Assembly (NCBI RefSeq): GCF_040881935.1
Contig: NZ_JBBECH010000054.1
Location: 31,207 to 95,206, forward strand
Source: Saccharospirillum sp040881935
GTDB lineage: Bacteria; Pseudomonadota; Gammaproteobacteria; Pseudomonadales; Natronospirillaceae
Direction of reading: 5' to 3'
Length of the DNA stretch: 64,000 nt
This document shows, piece by piece, positions 8,904 through 16,942 of this stretch. The notes under the pieces were generated by a model. The model worked only from the letters and a program-made list of their open reading frames with translations, did not search any database and had not been told where the DNA came from. Positions within the stretch are counted from its first letter, which is position 1, and each line of letters starts with the position of its first letter. A program made the translations under genes and the position numbers.

Positions 8904-9182
8904 TCAGCCACCGGAGAGTGCTTGCAGCACCTGCACATCAGACGTCGGCTGCAGAGGGTCAGTCAGGGTATGTCGATCCTGAATCATCGCGCCGTCAACA
9001 AAAATGGCGATGTTTTTTCGCAACCGGTGCTGGTCGTCCAGAATGTATCCGGCGAGCATTTCGTTTACGGCAAAAATTTGGTGTAACGCCTCGGACACCG
9101 TGGTGGCGTTGACTTCACGGGGCGGGCTCGATACATGGCGTTGCAGATTGGGGGTAAAGGTTACGGTGACCATAATTGACAT
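8904..9182 (-). CDS. MoaD/ThiS-like ubiquitin-fold protein
   Basis: The 92-residue product has the beta-grasp length and ends in ALSGG. The terminal Gly-Gly is needed for adenylation and thiocarboxylation in MoaD and ThiS. The start could also be the Met codon at 9173, giving MVTVTFTPNLQRHV; neither has a strong ribosome site. No moaE, thiG or E1-like activating gene lies nearby. The carrier would have to be charged by an enzyme encoded elsewhere, or act in another role. The partner in the same operon is the BNR-repeat protein. Confidence 0.85.
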   Translation of the reverse strand: MSIMVTVTFTPNLQRHVSSPPREVNATTVSEALHQIFAVNEMLAGYILDDQHRLRKNIAIFVDGAMIQDRHTLTDPLQPTSDVQVLQALSGG

Positions 9183-9355
9183 ACGGTTTTGACGTTTAGG
9201 GTAGCTTAGCTCAGGCTCTAAAGCTTGTCTTGTGATGCTTTGTAGTCAGCGTTTAGGACCGTAAACGGAACCGTTATTGCAACGCTCCTTGCAGATGCAT
9301 TTACTCATCTGTCGGAGTAGACTCCGGGTTCATTTTTGACCTCTGATGGCGAACC

Positions 9356-10336
9356 ATGACTACGGCCATTAAAGCACCGGGCGCCGCCCACCAGAAACTA
9401 ACCGGGCTGGGCTTTGCCCTGATGTCTGCCCTTGCCTTCGGTGGGTCCGGTGCCTTTGCCAAACCATTAATGGTGGCAGGCATGTCGCCGCTTCATGTTA
9501 CCTGGCTGCGGTTGCTGGGCATGGTGTTGATTTTGCTCCCGGTTGCCTGGCATTACCGTCGGATATTGCGTACTCAGTGGCGCTTGCTGATCGCCTATGG
9601 CGTTTTTCCCATTGCGGGTGTTCAGGCGCTTTACTTTGGTGCCGTGTCACGCATTCCCGTTGCCATTGCTCTGCTGATTGAATTTCTCGGGCCCGTGCTG
9701 GTATTGCTTTGGGTCAGCCTGGTGCGTCGTCAGCCTGTGGCGGGTTCGGCTATCTTGGGCGTAGCATTGGCGGTGCTTGGTTTGGCTGGCCTGCTCGAAG
9801 TCTGGGATGGGCTGGTGCTCGACCCCCTAGGGTTGTTGCTCGCTGCCGGTGCCGCCGTGGGCCAGGCCTCGTTCTTTCTATTATCCGACGCGGCACAGGA
9901 CGATGTTGAGCCACTGGCGCTGATCGCCATTGGCGGTGTCGTTGCCTTTCTCGCGCTCTCCCTGATCGCTCAGCCCTGGACCTTACCCTGGTCGATTCTG
10001 GCGGGCGACATCACCATTGCCGGTATGCAAACCTCGGCTATGGTGTCTGTGGTTTGGCTGGGATTGATTGCCACGGCTCTGGCGTATGTGACCGGCGTTG
10101 CCGCGATTCGAAGGCTTTCACCGCCTGTTGCCGGTGGGGTGGCTTATTTGGAAGTGGTGACCGCCATTGTGTTGGCCTGGCTGTTATTGGGTGAGGCTTT
10201 ATCGACTGTGCAATTGGTAGGTTCGTTGGTAGTTATTGCCGGGGCTTATCTGGCGCAACGGGCGACACCAATTGAAAGTCCGCATCCGGAGATTACTCTG
10301 GATACTAACGACCAGCCGCCTGTTCAGCGAAGCTGA
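9356..10336 (+). CDS. EamA/DMT-family transporter
   Basis: The 326-residue protein has about ten hydrophobic segments in two homologous EamA halves. The first begins near LTGLGFALMSALAFGGSGAFA and the second near LGLLLAAGAAVGQASFFLL. Members of this family (RhtA, YdcZ and relatives) export amino acids or metabolites across the inner membrane; the substrate cannot be read here. It is transcribed away from the MoaD-like gene across a promoter region of about 170 bp. A perfect 11-bp stem overlaps its last codons. Confidence 0.93.
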   Translation: MTTAIKAPGAAHQKLTGLGFALMSALAFGGSGAFAKPLMVAGMSPLHVTWLRLLGMVLILLPVAWHYRRILRTQWRLLIAYGVFPIAGVQALYFGAVSRIPVAIALLIEFLGPVLVLLWVSLVRRQPVAGSAILGVALAVLGLAGLLEVWDGLVLDPLGLLLAAGAAVGQASFFLLSDAAQDDVEPLALIAIGGVVAFLALSLIAQPWTLPWSILAGDITIAGMQTSAMVSVVWLGLIATALAYVTGVAAIRRLSPPVAGGVAYLEVVTAIVLAWLLLGEALSTVQLVGSLVVIAGAYLAQRATPIESPHPEITLDTNDQPPVQRS

Positions 10337-10342
10337 ACAGGC
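10318..10342 (+). terminator. Stem-loop at the end of the EamA gene
   Basis: GCCTGTTCAGC, loop GAA, GCTGAACAGGC form a perfect 11-bp stem overlapping the stop codon. No T-run follows, so it may act as an RNA 3'-end stabiliser rather than an intrinsic terminator. Confidence 0.5.
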
Positions 10343-10371
10343 AAGAGGTAGAGGTAGTGCCAGGAGTTCGT

Positions 10372-10480
10372 GGCGGCCACCGGGTAGGCCTATCAGGGGT
10401 CGGCGTAGATCCGTCCATGGAGCCTAGACCGCAACATCCATGTTGCGGACTTCCCCTGATAGGCCTACCCGGTAGCCACC
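10372..10480 (-). repeat. Twin-hairpin palindromic repeat R3 (subfamily I)
   Basis: Perfect arms GGGTAGGCCTATCAGGGG and complement enclose the core. On the minus strand the tips are CATGGATG and CATGGACG. It lies between two plus-strand genes (EamA transporter and lldD-like), so the GGA strand is antisense to them. Confidence 0.9.
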
Positions 10481-10542
10481 ACTAAGCATGTTGCAATTAC
10501 AGAATTTAGCTGGGATTCGTATGATTTAAGGATGTGTTTATT

Positions 10543-11697
10543 ATGAAGAAACCCTGTGATGTTCTCGATTACCAGCATCTGGCCCGTCGTCGGGTACCGC
10601 GGATGTTTTATGATTACGCGGATTCAGGCTCCTGGACTGAGTCGACTTACCGGGCAAATGCGTCGGATTTTGATAAGTTAAAATTTCGCCAGCGTGTCGC
10701 TGTTGATATGAGCAATCGAAGTTTGGCAACGACAATGGTTGGCCAGCCGGTTTCAATGCCATTGGCATTTGCACCAACGGGGTTGACCGGCCTGCAATGG
10801 GCCGATGGTGAAATTCTTGCTGCCCGGGCTGCTGAACAAGCCGGAGTGCCTTTTACCTTGTCGACGATGAGCATTTGTTCGATTGAAGACGTGGCTGCTC
10901 ACACGACTAAGCCCTTCTGGTTCCAGCTGTATGTGATGCGTGATCGGGATTTTATAGGTCGGCTGATTGATCGTGCCAAGGCCGCCGGATGCAGTGCTTT
11001 GGTGGTAACGCTGGACCTGCAGATTCTAGGTCAACGCCACAAGGATGTTCGCAATGGGCTCAGCGCGCCGCCTTCGTTCACGTTGAACAGTTTGCTGCAA
11101 ATTATGGCCAGGCCCGGCTGGGCGATGCGCATGTTGGGTACGAAACGTCGTGGCTTTGGCAATGTGATAGGCCACGTCAAAGGTATTGAGAACATGACGT
11201 CGCTGTCGGAATGGTCGGCCAAACAGCTGGATCCTAAACTGTCGTGGAACGACATTGCCTGGATTAAGGAGCGCTGGGGCGGGCCGATCATTCTCAAAGG
11301 CATTATGGACCCCGAAGATGCGAAGCTCGCAGTTAAAACCGGTGCCGATGCCATTGTTGTATCGAACCACGGTGGCCGTCAGCTCGATGGTGCGCCTTCC
11401 AGTATTGAAGTGCTGCCCGCGATTTTGGATGCGGTCGGTGACGATATTGAAGTTCATATTGACGGTGGCATTCATACCGGCCAGGCAATGCTGAAAGCCT
11501 TGTGTCTGGGTGCCAGATCAACCTATATCGGCCGGCCGTTTTTGTATGGGCTGGGTGCCGCCGGTGAGGCTGGGGTAACCGATGTGTTGCGGATATTACG
11601 CAATGAACTGGACGTCAGTCTCGCGCTCTGTGGCGAGCGCGATATTCAGGCAGTCGGGCGACACAATTTGTATAACCCTGAGGTGTTTGATCGCTAA
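10543..11697 (+). CDS. lldD: FMN-dependent alpha-hydroxy acid dehydrogenase (LldD-like)
   Basis: This TIM-barrel flavoenzyme of about 384 residues carries the family signature SNHGGRQLDGAPSS. The catalytic His is near residue 276, and FAPTGLTGL lies in the FMN site. The start is set at the ATG at 10543 because AAGGA ends 10 nt before it; a GTG at 10534 overlaps that site. LldD oxidises L-lactate to pyruvate and passes electrons to the quinone pool. Other members use mandelate or glycolate, so the substrate is inferred. No lactate permease or LldR is adjacent. Its last 4 bases overlap the convergent TauE/SafE gene. Confidence 0.88.
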   Translation: MKKPCDVLDYQHLARRRVPRMFYDYADSGSWTESTYRANASDFDKLKFRQRVAVDMSNRSLATTMVGQPVSMPLAFAPTGLTGLQWADGEILAARAAEQAGVPFTLSTMSICSIEDVAAHTTKPFWFQLYVMRDRDFIGRLIDRAKAAGCSALVVTLDLQILGQRHKDVRNGLSAPPSFTLNSLLQIMARPGWAMRMLGTKRRGFGNVIGHVKGIENMTSLSEWSAKQLDPKLSWNDIAWIKERWGGPIILKGIMDPEDAKLAVKTGADAIVVSNHGGRQLDGAPSSIEVLPAILDAVGDDIEVHIDGGIHTGQAMLKALCLGARSTYIGRPFLYGLGAAGEAGVTDVLRILRNELDVSLALCGERDIQAVGRHNLYNPEVFDR

Positions 11698-12452
11698 CCA
11701 AACAGACCGAGGTATAAAAGCCGAGCGGCCATAACGGTTAGCACGACTTTCAACACCGGTTGCACTTGCTCTGCGGTAAAACGCTCCAGAAATAGTCTGC
11801 CAGTCAGGGTGCCGAGGTAGCCGGTGATCAGCATCAGCGCGATCATCAGGTACCAGTCGGTAAACACGAAGCCAAAAAAACCGAAGAACAGGACTTTTAG
11901 CAACTGCTGGCCGCTGATCAGCGCGGCCATGGTTCCCACCAGGGCGGTACGTTCAGCGAACATCGGTTTGATGGCCGCGAACACGAGGGGTGCAATGCCG
12001 CCAACAATCATGCTAATGAACGAGGTGACAACGCCGAGCAATGAAAGGAACTTCTTACCGGAAGGTAATTTAATGGGCGGGAACCAGGCGGTATAGAGAA
12101 TGAACGCACCCATGGCGATCTGCAGGCCGGCCGCGGGCATTTGGGTAGATGCACCGGCGCCAACCACTGAACCGATCAGGCTGCCAATGGAAAACCACAG
12201 AACCAGTCGCCAGTCGACGAACCGGAACAGTATGCTCAATCGCCCGACATTGGAGCCGAACTGAATCACGCCATGAAGGGGAATGACCGCACTGGTCGGT
12301 AGCAGGTTGGCCATGATCGCCAGCAGGGTCACACCGCCGCCAATCCCCAGGGCAGCGGTTATGGCCGAGGTCAGGTAGCTGACAAACACCAGACTCCAGA
12401 ATGCCAGTGTGCTCAGGGAGTCGGGCATCCATTGGGTAAATTGAGCAAGCAT
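11694..12452 (-). CDS. TauE/SafE (TSUP) family permease
   Basis: The 252-residue integral membrane protein has about eight hydrophobic segments. The glycine-rich first repeat (LTSAITAALGIGGGVTLLAI) is typical of TSUP transporters. Family members move sulfite, sulfoacetate or other small organic anions, and the direction and substrate are uncertain here. It converges on the lldD-like gene with a 4-bp overlap. It lies downstream of the isochorismatase-fold gene with about 50 bp between them, so the two may be co-transcribed. Confidence 0.9.
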   Translation of the reverse strand: MLAQFTQWMPDSLSTLAFWSLVFVSYLTSAITAALGIGGGVTLLAIMANLLPTSAVIPLHGVIQFGSNVGRLSILFRFVDWRLVLWFSIGSLIGSVVGAGASTQMPAAGLQIAMGAFILYTAWFPPIKLPSGKKFLSLLGVVTSFISMIVGGIAPLVFAAIKPMFAERTALVGTMAALISGQQLLKVLFFGFFGFVFTDWYLMIALMLITGYLGTLTGRLFLERFTAEQVQPVLKVVLTVMAARLLYLGLFG

Positions 12453-12502
12453 GGTTCAGTAATCCGGCCGTGATCGGGTGCGCCAGTGTATACCGGTTGC
12501 TG

Positions 12503-13033
12503 TTATTTTATTTGCGCCAGAGCGTTCCGAAACTGTGGGTGGTCAGCCCTGCCCAGCCATTCAAAAGCCACCATTTCAGTCGAGACAATGTCGGCACCTT
12601 GCTGATGCAGCCGTTGCAGCGCCAGTTCGCGGTTGGCGGGCAGGCGGGAGCCGACCGCATCGGCCACTACCCAGACCCGAAAACCCGCATCCAGCAAACC
12701 CATGGCGGTTTGCAGCACACAGATATGGGCCTCGCAGCCACCAATAACCACGTGTGTCCGGCGATCTTCAAGAGCGTTCAGCAGCCCGCTTTCGCAAGCA
12801 TCGAAGGTGTTTTTGTGCAAGGTTTGCTGGCAATGCTGATGAATTCGGTCAATGGTGGCCCCGAGTTTATCCGGCGATTGCGCGGTTCCAATAATGGGCA
12901 CTTCCATCAGCTGTGCCAGCTCGGCGAGCGTAAGGGCACGCTCAACCACGGACTCTGCATCGTCAATGGCTGGTATTAGACGTTCCTGAAAATCGACCAG
13001 AACCAGGGTGGATTTGGCGGCTGACATCAGCAT
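12503..13033 (-). CDS. Isochorismatase-fold cysteine hydrolase
   Basis: The 176-residue product shows the family triad: Asp in VLVDFQERL, Lys in HKNTFDAC and the nucleophile Cys in GGCEAHICVLQTA. The start is the ATG at 13033, preceded by AAGGAG seven bases upstream; open codons further up are not convincing. The length and motifs fit the YcaC/nicotinamidase-like group, which hydrolyse amides or are of unknown substrate. No siderophore or NAD genes are next to it, so no substrate is proposed. Confidence 0.9.
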   Translation of the reverse strand: MLMSAAKSTLVLVDFQERLIPAIDDAESVVERALTLAELAQLMEVPIIGTAQSPDKLGATIDRIHQHCQQTLHKNTFDACESGLLNALEDRRTHVVIGGCEAHICVLQTAMGLLDAGFRVWVVADAVGSRLPANRELALQRLHQQGADIVSTEMVAFEWLGRADHPQFRNALAQIK

Positions 13034-13506
13034 CGAGGTGCTCCTTGGAGATGGGTGGTCCATAGTAAAGTCATTTTTTTCCATAGAGCAATACCGGTCG
13101 TGCCAATTTGCCAAAATTAACTGAGGTCTGGTTACGCCTCTGTAGCCAGTCGAGCTGGTCAACAAAAGACATACACGTAATTGCTGAACCCCCCGGTGGG
13201 CACATCAGTGGCGATACCCTCTCAGTGGTACCGGGTGGTAGAAACGGGTTCCACAGCTTTGCAGTGCGATTGCTCTCCGACACCGACAGCCCGGTCGCCC
13301 GATGCTGATCCGGAAAACCGCTGGTTGCGAAATGAAGTGATGATGAGTCTAAAGCGGCTTGAATGCTGAGAGGGTAGGTTGTGCCGTTGTAATCTGGCAG
13401 AAAGCGACAAAATATTTTCTGCCGGATAAAGCCCGGACGTCCTCTATCCGGGCCTTCTTTGCGTCGTGTTTACTAGGGAGCCCTGGGGGAGTTGTTCAGA
13501 GGCTCC
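13034..13506. other. Intergenic region without a recognised gene
   Basis: About 470 bp. I see no credible reading frame. The right half holds two stem-loops: a terminator near 13430-13460 and AGGGAGCC/GGCTCCCT at 13475-13508, which overlaps the stop of the small ORF. The left half should contain the promoter of the isochorismatase-fold gene. Confidence 0.5.
13430..13462 (-). terminator. Predicted intrinsic terminator
   Basis: AAGCCCGGA and TCCGGGCCTT pair across a 9-nt loop. Read on the minus strand the stem is followed by TTTAT, which suits termination after the small ORF at 13507-13710. The plus-strand reading also ends in a short T-rich stretch. Confidence 0.6.
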
Positions 13507-13710
13507 CTAGGTTCCTCTGCCGGGCGAGTCGGAGTCTGGCGTATCTTTTGGCGGATCCAGCCTTCCGCCTTCGTCTTCCCACTCTGAAACTACTTCGGGT
13601 TGTGGTGCTTTCCTGTCACCGGACACCGTGTCTGGCGGTGGCGAATCCACATGCTGTTGTTGGAGTTGACCGCCGACCAGTTTCAAGGGAAATCCCTTTT
13701 TCTTAATCAT
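13507..13710 (-). CDS. Small orphan protein, proline- and charge-rich
   Basis: The 67-residue frame starts MIKKKGFPLKLVGGQLQQQ and continues into a disordered tail rich in Pro, Asp, Gly and Glu. The ATG at 13710 is preceded by GAGGAG eight bases upstream, and stem-loops sit at and past the stop. I recognise no family. It lies just downstream of the OmpA-like gene in the same direction. The good ribosome site is the main reason to keep it. Confidence 0.5.
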   Translation of the reverse strand: MIKKKGFPLKLVGGQLQQQHVDSPPPDTVSGDRKAPQPEVVSEWEDEGGRLDPPKDTPDSDSPGRGT

Positions 13711-13771
13711 GCTCAATGCTCCTCTGTAACTATCTGCTGATCTGTGTTTTCCAGAAAGCGAGTGTTATTGA

Positions 13772-14665
13772 CTAGGAGGGCTCATCGATAATAATTTCAA
13801 CGCGGCGATTCTGCTGCCGTCCCTCAGCCGTATCGTTGCTGGCAATTGGCTGGTTCATGCTGAGACCCATAGCCGTTATTCTATTTGAAGCGATACCCTG
13901 CTGAATCAGGTAATTTCTAACCGATTCTGCACGTTGTTTTGACAGCACCTGGTTGATCTGCGAACTACCAACATTATCGGTATGGCCTTCGATCTGAACC
14001 TTGCGTTCCGGGTACTGCTGCAGGAAGCTCACCAGCCTGTTGAGGTTGGTGCTGGCACCGCCCCGAATTTCAGCACTTCCGGTGGCAAAGAGAACATCTC
14101 CCAGTGTGAGCACCAGGCCACGGTCGGTGGGTTCTGCTTCCAGTGCATCGATCTGTCGTTGATATTCGGCCGCTTGCTGAGCAGCAAGGGTTTCAGCCTG
14201 AGCTCTCGATTGTTGTGCGGCATCCGCATCGCTGCGTGCACGTTCGGCCTCCAGGCGCGCCTGGTTTGCTTCCTGCGTACGAGCCTGAAGCCGCGCAGCT
14301 TCGCGCTCCTCGCTGAGCAGGGCACGCTGTACTTCGGCAAAACGAGCGGTGGCTTTTGCCTCGGCGATGGCTACCTTGTTCTCGGCTATATAGACTCGGT
14401 GTTCTCCAAGGGCAGCTTCGTCTTCAGGTAGAGGTTGCTCGGCAATTTGAACCGCCTCTTCTGCTTCGCGTAGCTCGGCACGAATCTGGGAGGCCAGATT
14501 GCTGTCATTTTGCAGTGCGGTCAGTTTATTGCGCACCTGTGCGGAGCCTTCGGGACTGACCGCCGGTGTTGAAGAACAAGCAGCGACCAGCAGCAACGAG
14601 AGCACCAATCCACTGATCTTAGATCCGCGCTTTATGGCATGCGTTGTTAAAATAGTCATGGTCAT
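13772..14665 (-). CDS. OmpA-family lipoprotein with DUF4398-like N-terminus
   Basis: The signal peptide ends in a lipobox (LLLVAACSS). After it comes a long alanine- and glutamate-rich coiled coil (about residues 60-180) of DUF4398 type. The C-terminus is an OmpA-like peptidoglycan-binding domain with IEGHTDNVGSSQINQVLSKQ and QQNRRVEII. Such proteins anchor the outer membrane to the cell wall. The start overlaps the stop of the upstream DUF4398 gene by 4 bp, so the two are translationally coupled. Confidence 0.93.
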   Translation of the reverse strand: MTMTILTTHAIKRGSKISGLVLSLLLVAACSSTPAVSPEGSAQVRNKLTALQNDSNLASQIRAELREAEEAVQIAEQPLPEDEAALGEHRVYIAENKVAIAEAKATARFAEVQRALLSEEREAARLQARTQEANQARLEAERARSDADAAQQSRAQAETLAAQQAAEYQRQIDALEAEPTDRGLVLTLGDVLFATGSAEIRGGASTNLNRLVSFLQQYPERKVQIEGHTDNVGSSQINQVLSKQRAESVRNYLIQQGIASNRITAMGLSMNQPIASNDTAEGRQQNRRVEIIIDEPS

Positions 14666-15057
14666 TCTCCTACTCGTTGCATTTCTTCAATAAGGGCATC
14701 TGTGCTACGGTTTATTTCCTGATTAATTTCCAACGCCTTGGCGGATTCGGTACGTGCCAACGCCAGCTCAGCAACAATGAGGGACTGTTGTGCGAAGCGT
14801 TCAGCCTCTTCCATTTCTTCATTGGTGACGGCTTCATCGGCCAGAATGAGCTTTTGCTGGGCTTCATCCAGTTCTGCCGCTGCATACTGCCGGGCACCCG
14901 CTCTTTCCGCGCTGGCAATGGCTTCACGCGCACTGGTCAAAGTAGATTCCGGAGAAACCGGTGCTGAAGCACAGGCACTTAGCAGGACGACCGTTACCAC
15001 CGCAATGACGGTAGCGAGTAAGTGGTCGCTGAAACTTCTCATCCTAACTGGTAACAT
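14662..15057 (-). CDS. DUF4398-domain lipoprotein
   Basis: The 131-residue product has a signal peptide with lipobox LLSACAS. A DUF4398-like helical region follows (LTSAREAIASAERAGARQYA, then ELDEAQQKL). The domain recurs in the next gene, which adds an OmpA module. They probably work together as periplasm-facing lipoproteins; no biochemical function is known to me. The 4-bp overlap with the next gene indicates an operon. Confidence 0.9.
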   Translation of the reverse strand: MLPVRMRSFSDHLLATVIAVVTVVLLSACASAPVSPESTLTSAREAIASAERAGARQYAAAELDEAQQKLILADEAVTNEEMEEAERFAQQSLIVAELALARTESAKALEINQEINRSTDALIEEMQRVGE

Positions 15058-15104
15058 GTTGATATTCCTTTTTAAATAAATGTTGATTATCGAACCTCTG
15101 CTAT

Positions 15105-15329
15105 TTATGAACGCGGGGAACGACCAAACACAAAGATAAGTCCACCAATCAGTATTCCGCTTACGCCTGCCAACACCGGAATGTATACCCGGTTCCTGTC
15201 ATCGACGGCCAGACTCAAAGAACCCAGGTTTTCCTCATTGGTTTCCTGGGAATAGGTAAAGCCACCATAGGCCAGTGTGAGCACGCCCAGAAAAATGAGT
15301 ACCACGGCGATCAGTTGAGATGTCTTCAT
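15105..15329 (-). CDS. Small two-helix inner-membrane protein
   Basis: The 74-residue product has hydrophobic helices at about 5-25 (LIAVVLIFLGVLTLAYGGF) and 48-68 (VYIPVLAGVSGILIGGLIFV), with a short polar loop between. It resembles small uncharacterised membrane proteins often found with envelope-stress genes, but I cannot name a family with confidence. It lies 47 bp upstream of the DUF4398 gene in the same direction and may be the first gene of that operon. Confidence 0.8.
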   Translation of the reverse strand: MKTSQLIAVVLIFLGVLTLAYGGFTYSQETNEENLGSLSLAVDDRNRVYIPVLAGVSGILIGGLIFVFGRSPRS

Positions 15330-15471
15330 CAGTCAGTCCCTCCCTGGTTGGTTTTTCTTGTCACCTGAACTGTAAAACGGCATCTATTTATTTTCTGTAC
15401 GATAGCGCACCGAACTCACCACTTTCAGTAAGCTAATGTCCGGTTCTCCAGGTTTTTAGAGAGGATCTGAC

Positions 15472-15630
15472 ATGAGCCTGTTTACAATTCTGCTGGTTAT
15501 CCTGGTGCTGGCTTTATTGGGCGTCATTCCGGCTTGGCCTTACAGTCGTGGATGGGGCTATATGCCCAGTGGTTTGTTAGGCTTGGTAGTAGTGGTTCTG
15601 CTGGTTATGTTCCTGACAGGGCGCCTTTAG
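15472..15630 (+). CDS. DUF3309-family small membrane protein
   Basis: The 52-residue frame (MSLFTILLVILVLALLGVIP, then AWPYSRGWGYMPSGLLGLVV) matches DUF3309: two hydrophobic helices joined by the W-P-x-S-R-G-W-G-Y motif. GAGGA lies a few bases upstream of the ATG. The family is common near CsbD and other general-stress genes; its function is unknown. It is transcribed opposite to the genes on either side. Confidence 0.88.
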   Translation: MSLFTILLVILVLALLGVIPAWPYSRGWGYMPSGLLGLVVVVLLVMFLTGRL

Positions 15631-15715
15631 GCTATTTATCCTAGTGATAGTAGGTCAGAGAACAACTAGCGCCTGCGACACCCTCTGCAGGTTTGAGATA
15701 CAGATTATTTATAGG

Positions 15716-15928
15716 TTATGACGGTACATCCCTTTTAGCTTCTTCAAACTCGGTAACTTGTTTTTCGGCTTCATCTTTACTGACACCGTAGGATTTCTGA
15801 ATCTCACCCAACAATTGATCGCGTCGGCCAGCGATTACATCGAGCCGGTCATCGGTCAGTTTGCCCCATTTTTCCTTTGCTTTGCCCCTGTATTCTTTCC
15901 AGTTGCCTTCAATAGTATCCCAGTTCAT
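15716..15928 (-). CDS. CsbD-family stress protein
   Basis: The 70-residue product begins MNWDTIEGNWKEYRGKAKEK and continues WGKLTDDRLDVIAGRRDQL, the CsbD/YjbJ pattern. The start is the ATG at 15928, with AGGAG just upstream; an in-frame extension to 16021 has no support. CsbD proteins are small, soluble and helical and accumulate under general stress, without known biochemistry. The neighbours (DUF3309, small membrane protein, OmpA-like lipoprotein) suggest an osmotic or stationary-phase island. Confidence 0.93.
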   Translation of the reverse strand: MNWDTIEGNWKEYRGKAKEKWGKLTDDRLDVIAGRRDQLLGEIQKSYGVSKDEAEKQVTEFEEAKRDVPS

Positions 15929-16942
15929 ATCGGTCTCCTTTGGCGGTAAACCTGTTGGAGGAAGGTTAAGACATCTGTGGTGCTGTGCATTCGAGAAAAT
16001 CGTCCCTGAAAAATTGGTCATTCCTTAAAATCGTTTTTTTCAACTGGCGATGGACCCCTATCTGGAATGTCCACATCTGCGGATAATATCGTTCAGTTGC
16101 TTGAGTGTCTGTGCGTTATCCCACTCACTCTATTGCGTCGCGGCTTCATGCGCCACCCTGCTTCTTAGCTATAACGGCTTAGATGCTCATTAAACCCGAC
16201 TGGTGTAGTAGCGCACAGATGACTGGGTATTATTCGGTCAGGCCCTGAACGGGACCGGTTAATCAACAGCCTGCCACCCACCCAGGCAGAAAGCGCTTGC
16301 CAGATCCCGGTCCTGACTGGTCGTCTCGGTCACAAAACAGCACTTTTTCCACCAATGTTCGATACCGTACAGAGCGGGTGCTTTTGCCCGAGTAATCTGG
16401 CTAAGAGCTGGTACAGACATTAATGGTCTATCAGTTTTCCAGGTCGCCATCGCTTAGGCTAAGAAATAACGAATCTGCATGGACGACAGGGAGAACACGA
16501 ACGACAGGGATGACAGGGATGTATGTATGGCGTACCCGGGAGACTGATAGCCCATTGAACCAAAATAGAAGCCAGTACAAACCATAGGTAAAACACCATG
16601 CTTAACGCCAGGGTATGAGCTATAGTCATTCCCGAAACCCATGAAATTCGATACCCAGTAGGAGAGAGTCAATTTTGATGCAGTCGTTCTACTGAATCCT
16701 GTTCGGGTTTGACCAGTGGAATTGTTCATAATATGGGTAAGTGGGCTCGCGCACAGACACCCAAAAATTGGCGATTCACAGTAAATGCTATGGTCAATGA
16801 ATTGGATAAGACGATGCCCATTACTCACGTTTCCAACAAAAGTACACACTCAGTTGTCTCACAGAGGCACACGGGCTTAGGAAACCGCAGTAGACCGGTA
16901 CCTGAAAAATATAAAGCGATAGAACATCCTTTTTTTAAAGGT
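15929..16942. other. Long intergenic stretch before the PAS-GGDEF gene
   Basis: About 1 kb without a supported gene. Open frames exist (16259-16450 minus, 16454-16849 minus and 16709-16942 plus) but none shows a family, a ribosome site or a protein-like composition. A cluster of three CANGGANG motifs lies at 16478-16521 on the plus strand. The first 90 bases should hold the csbD promoter. Confidence 0.4.

Noticed and set aside
16259..16450. A 63-codon minus-strand frame starting MATWKTDRP
   Set aside because: No ribosome site, no recognisable family and no conserved neighbour. Kept only as part of the unassigned gap.
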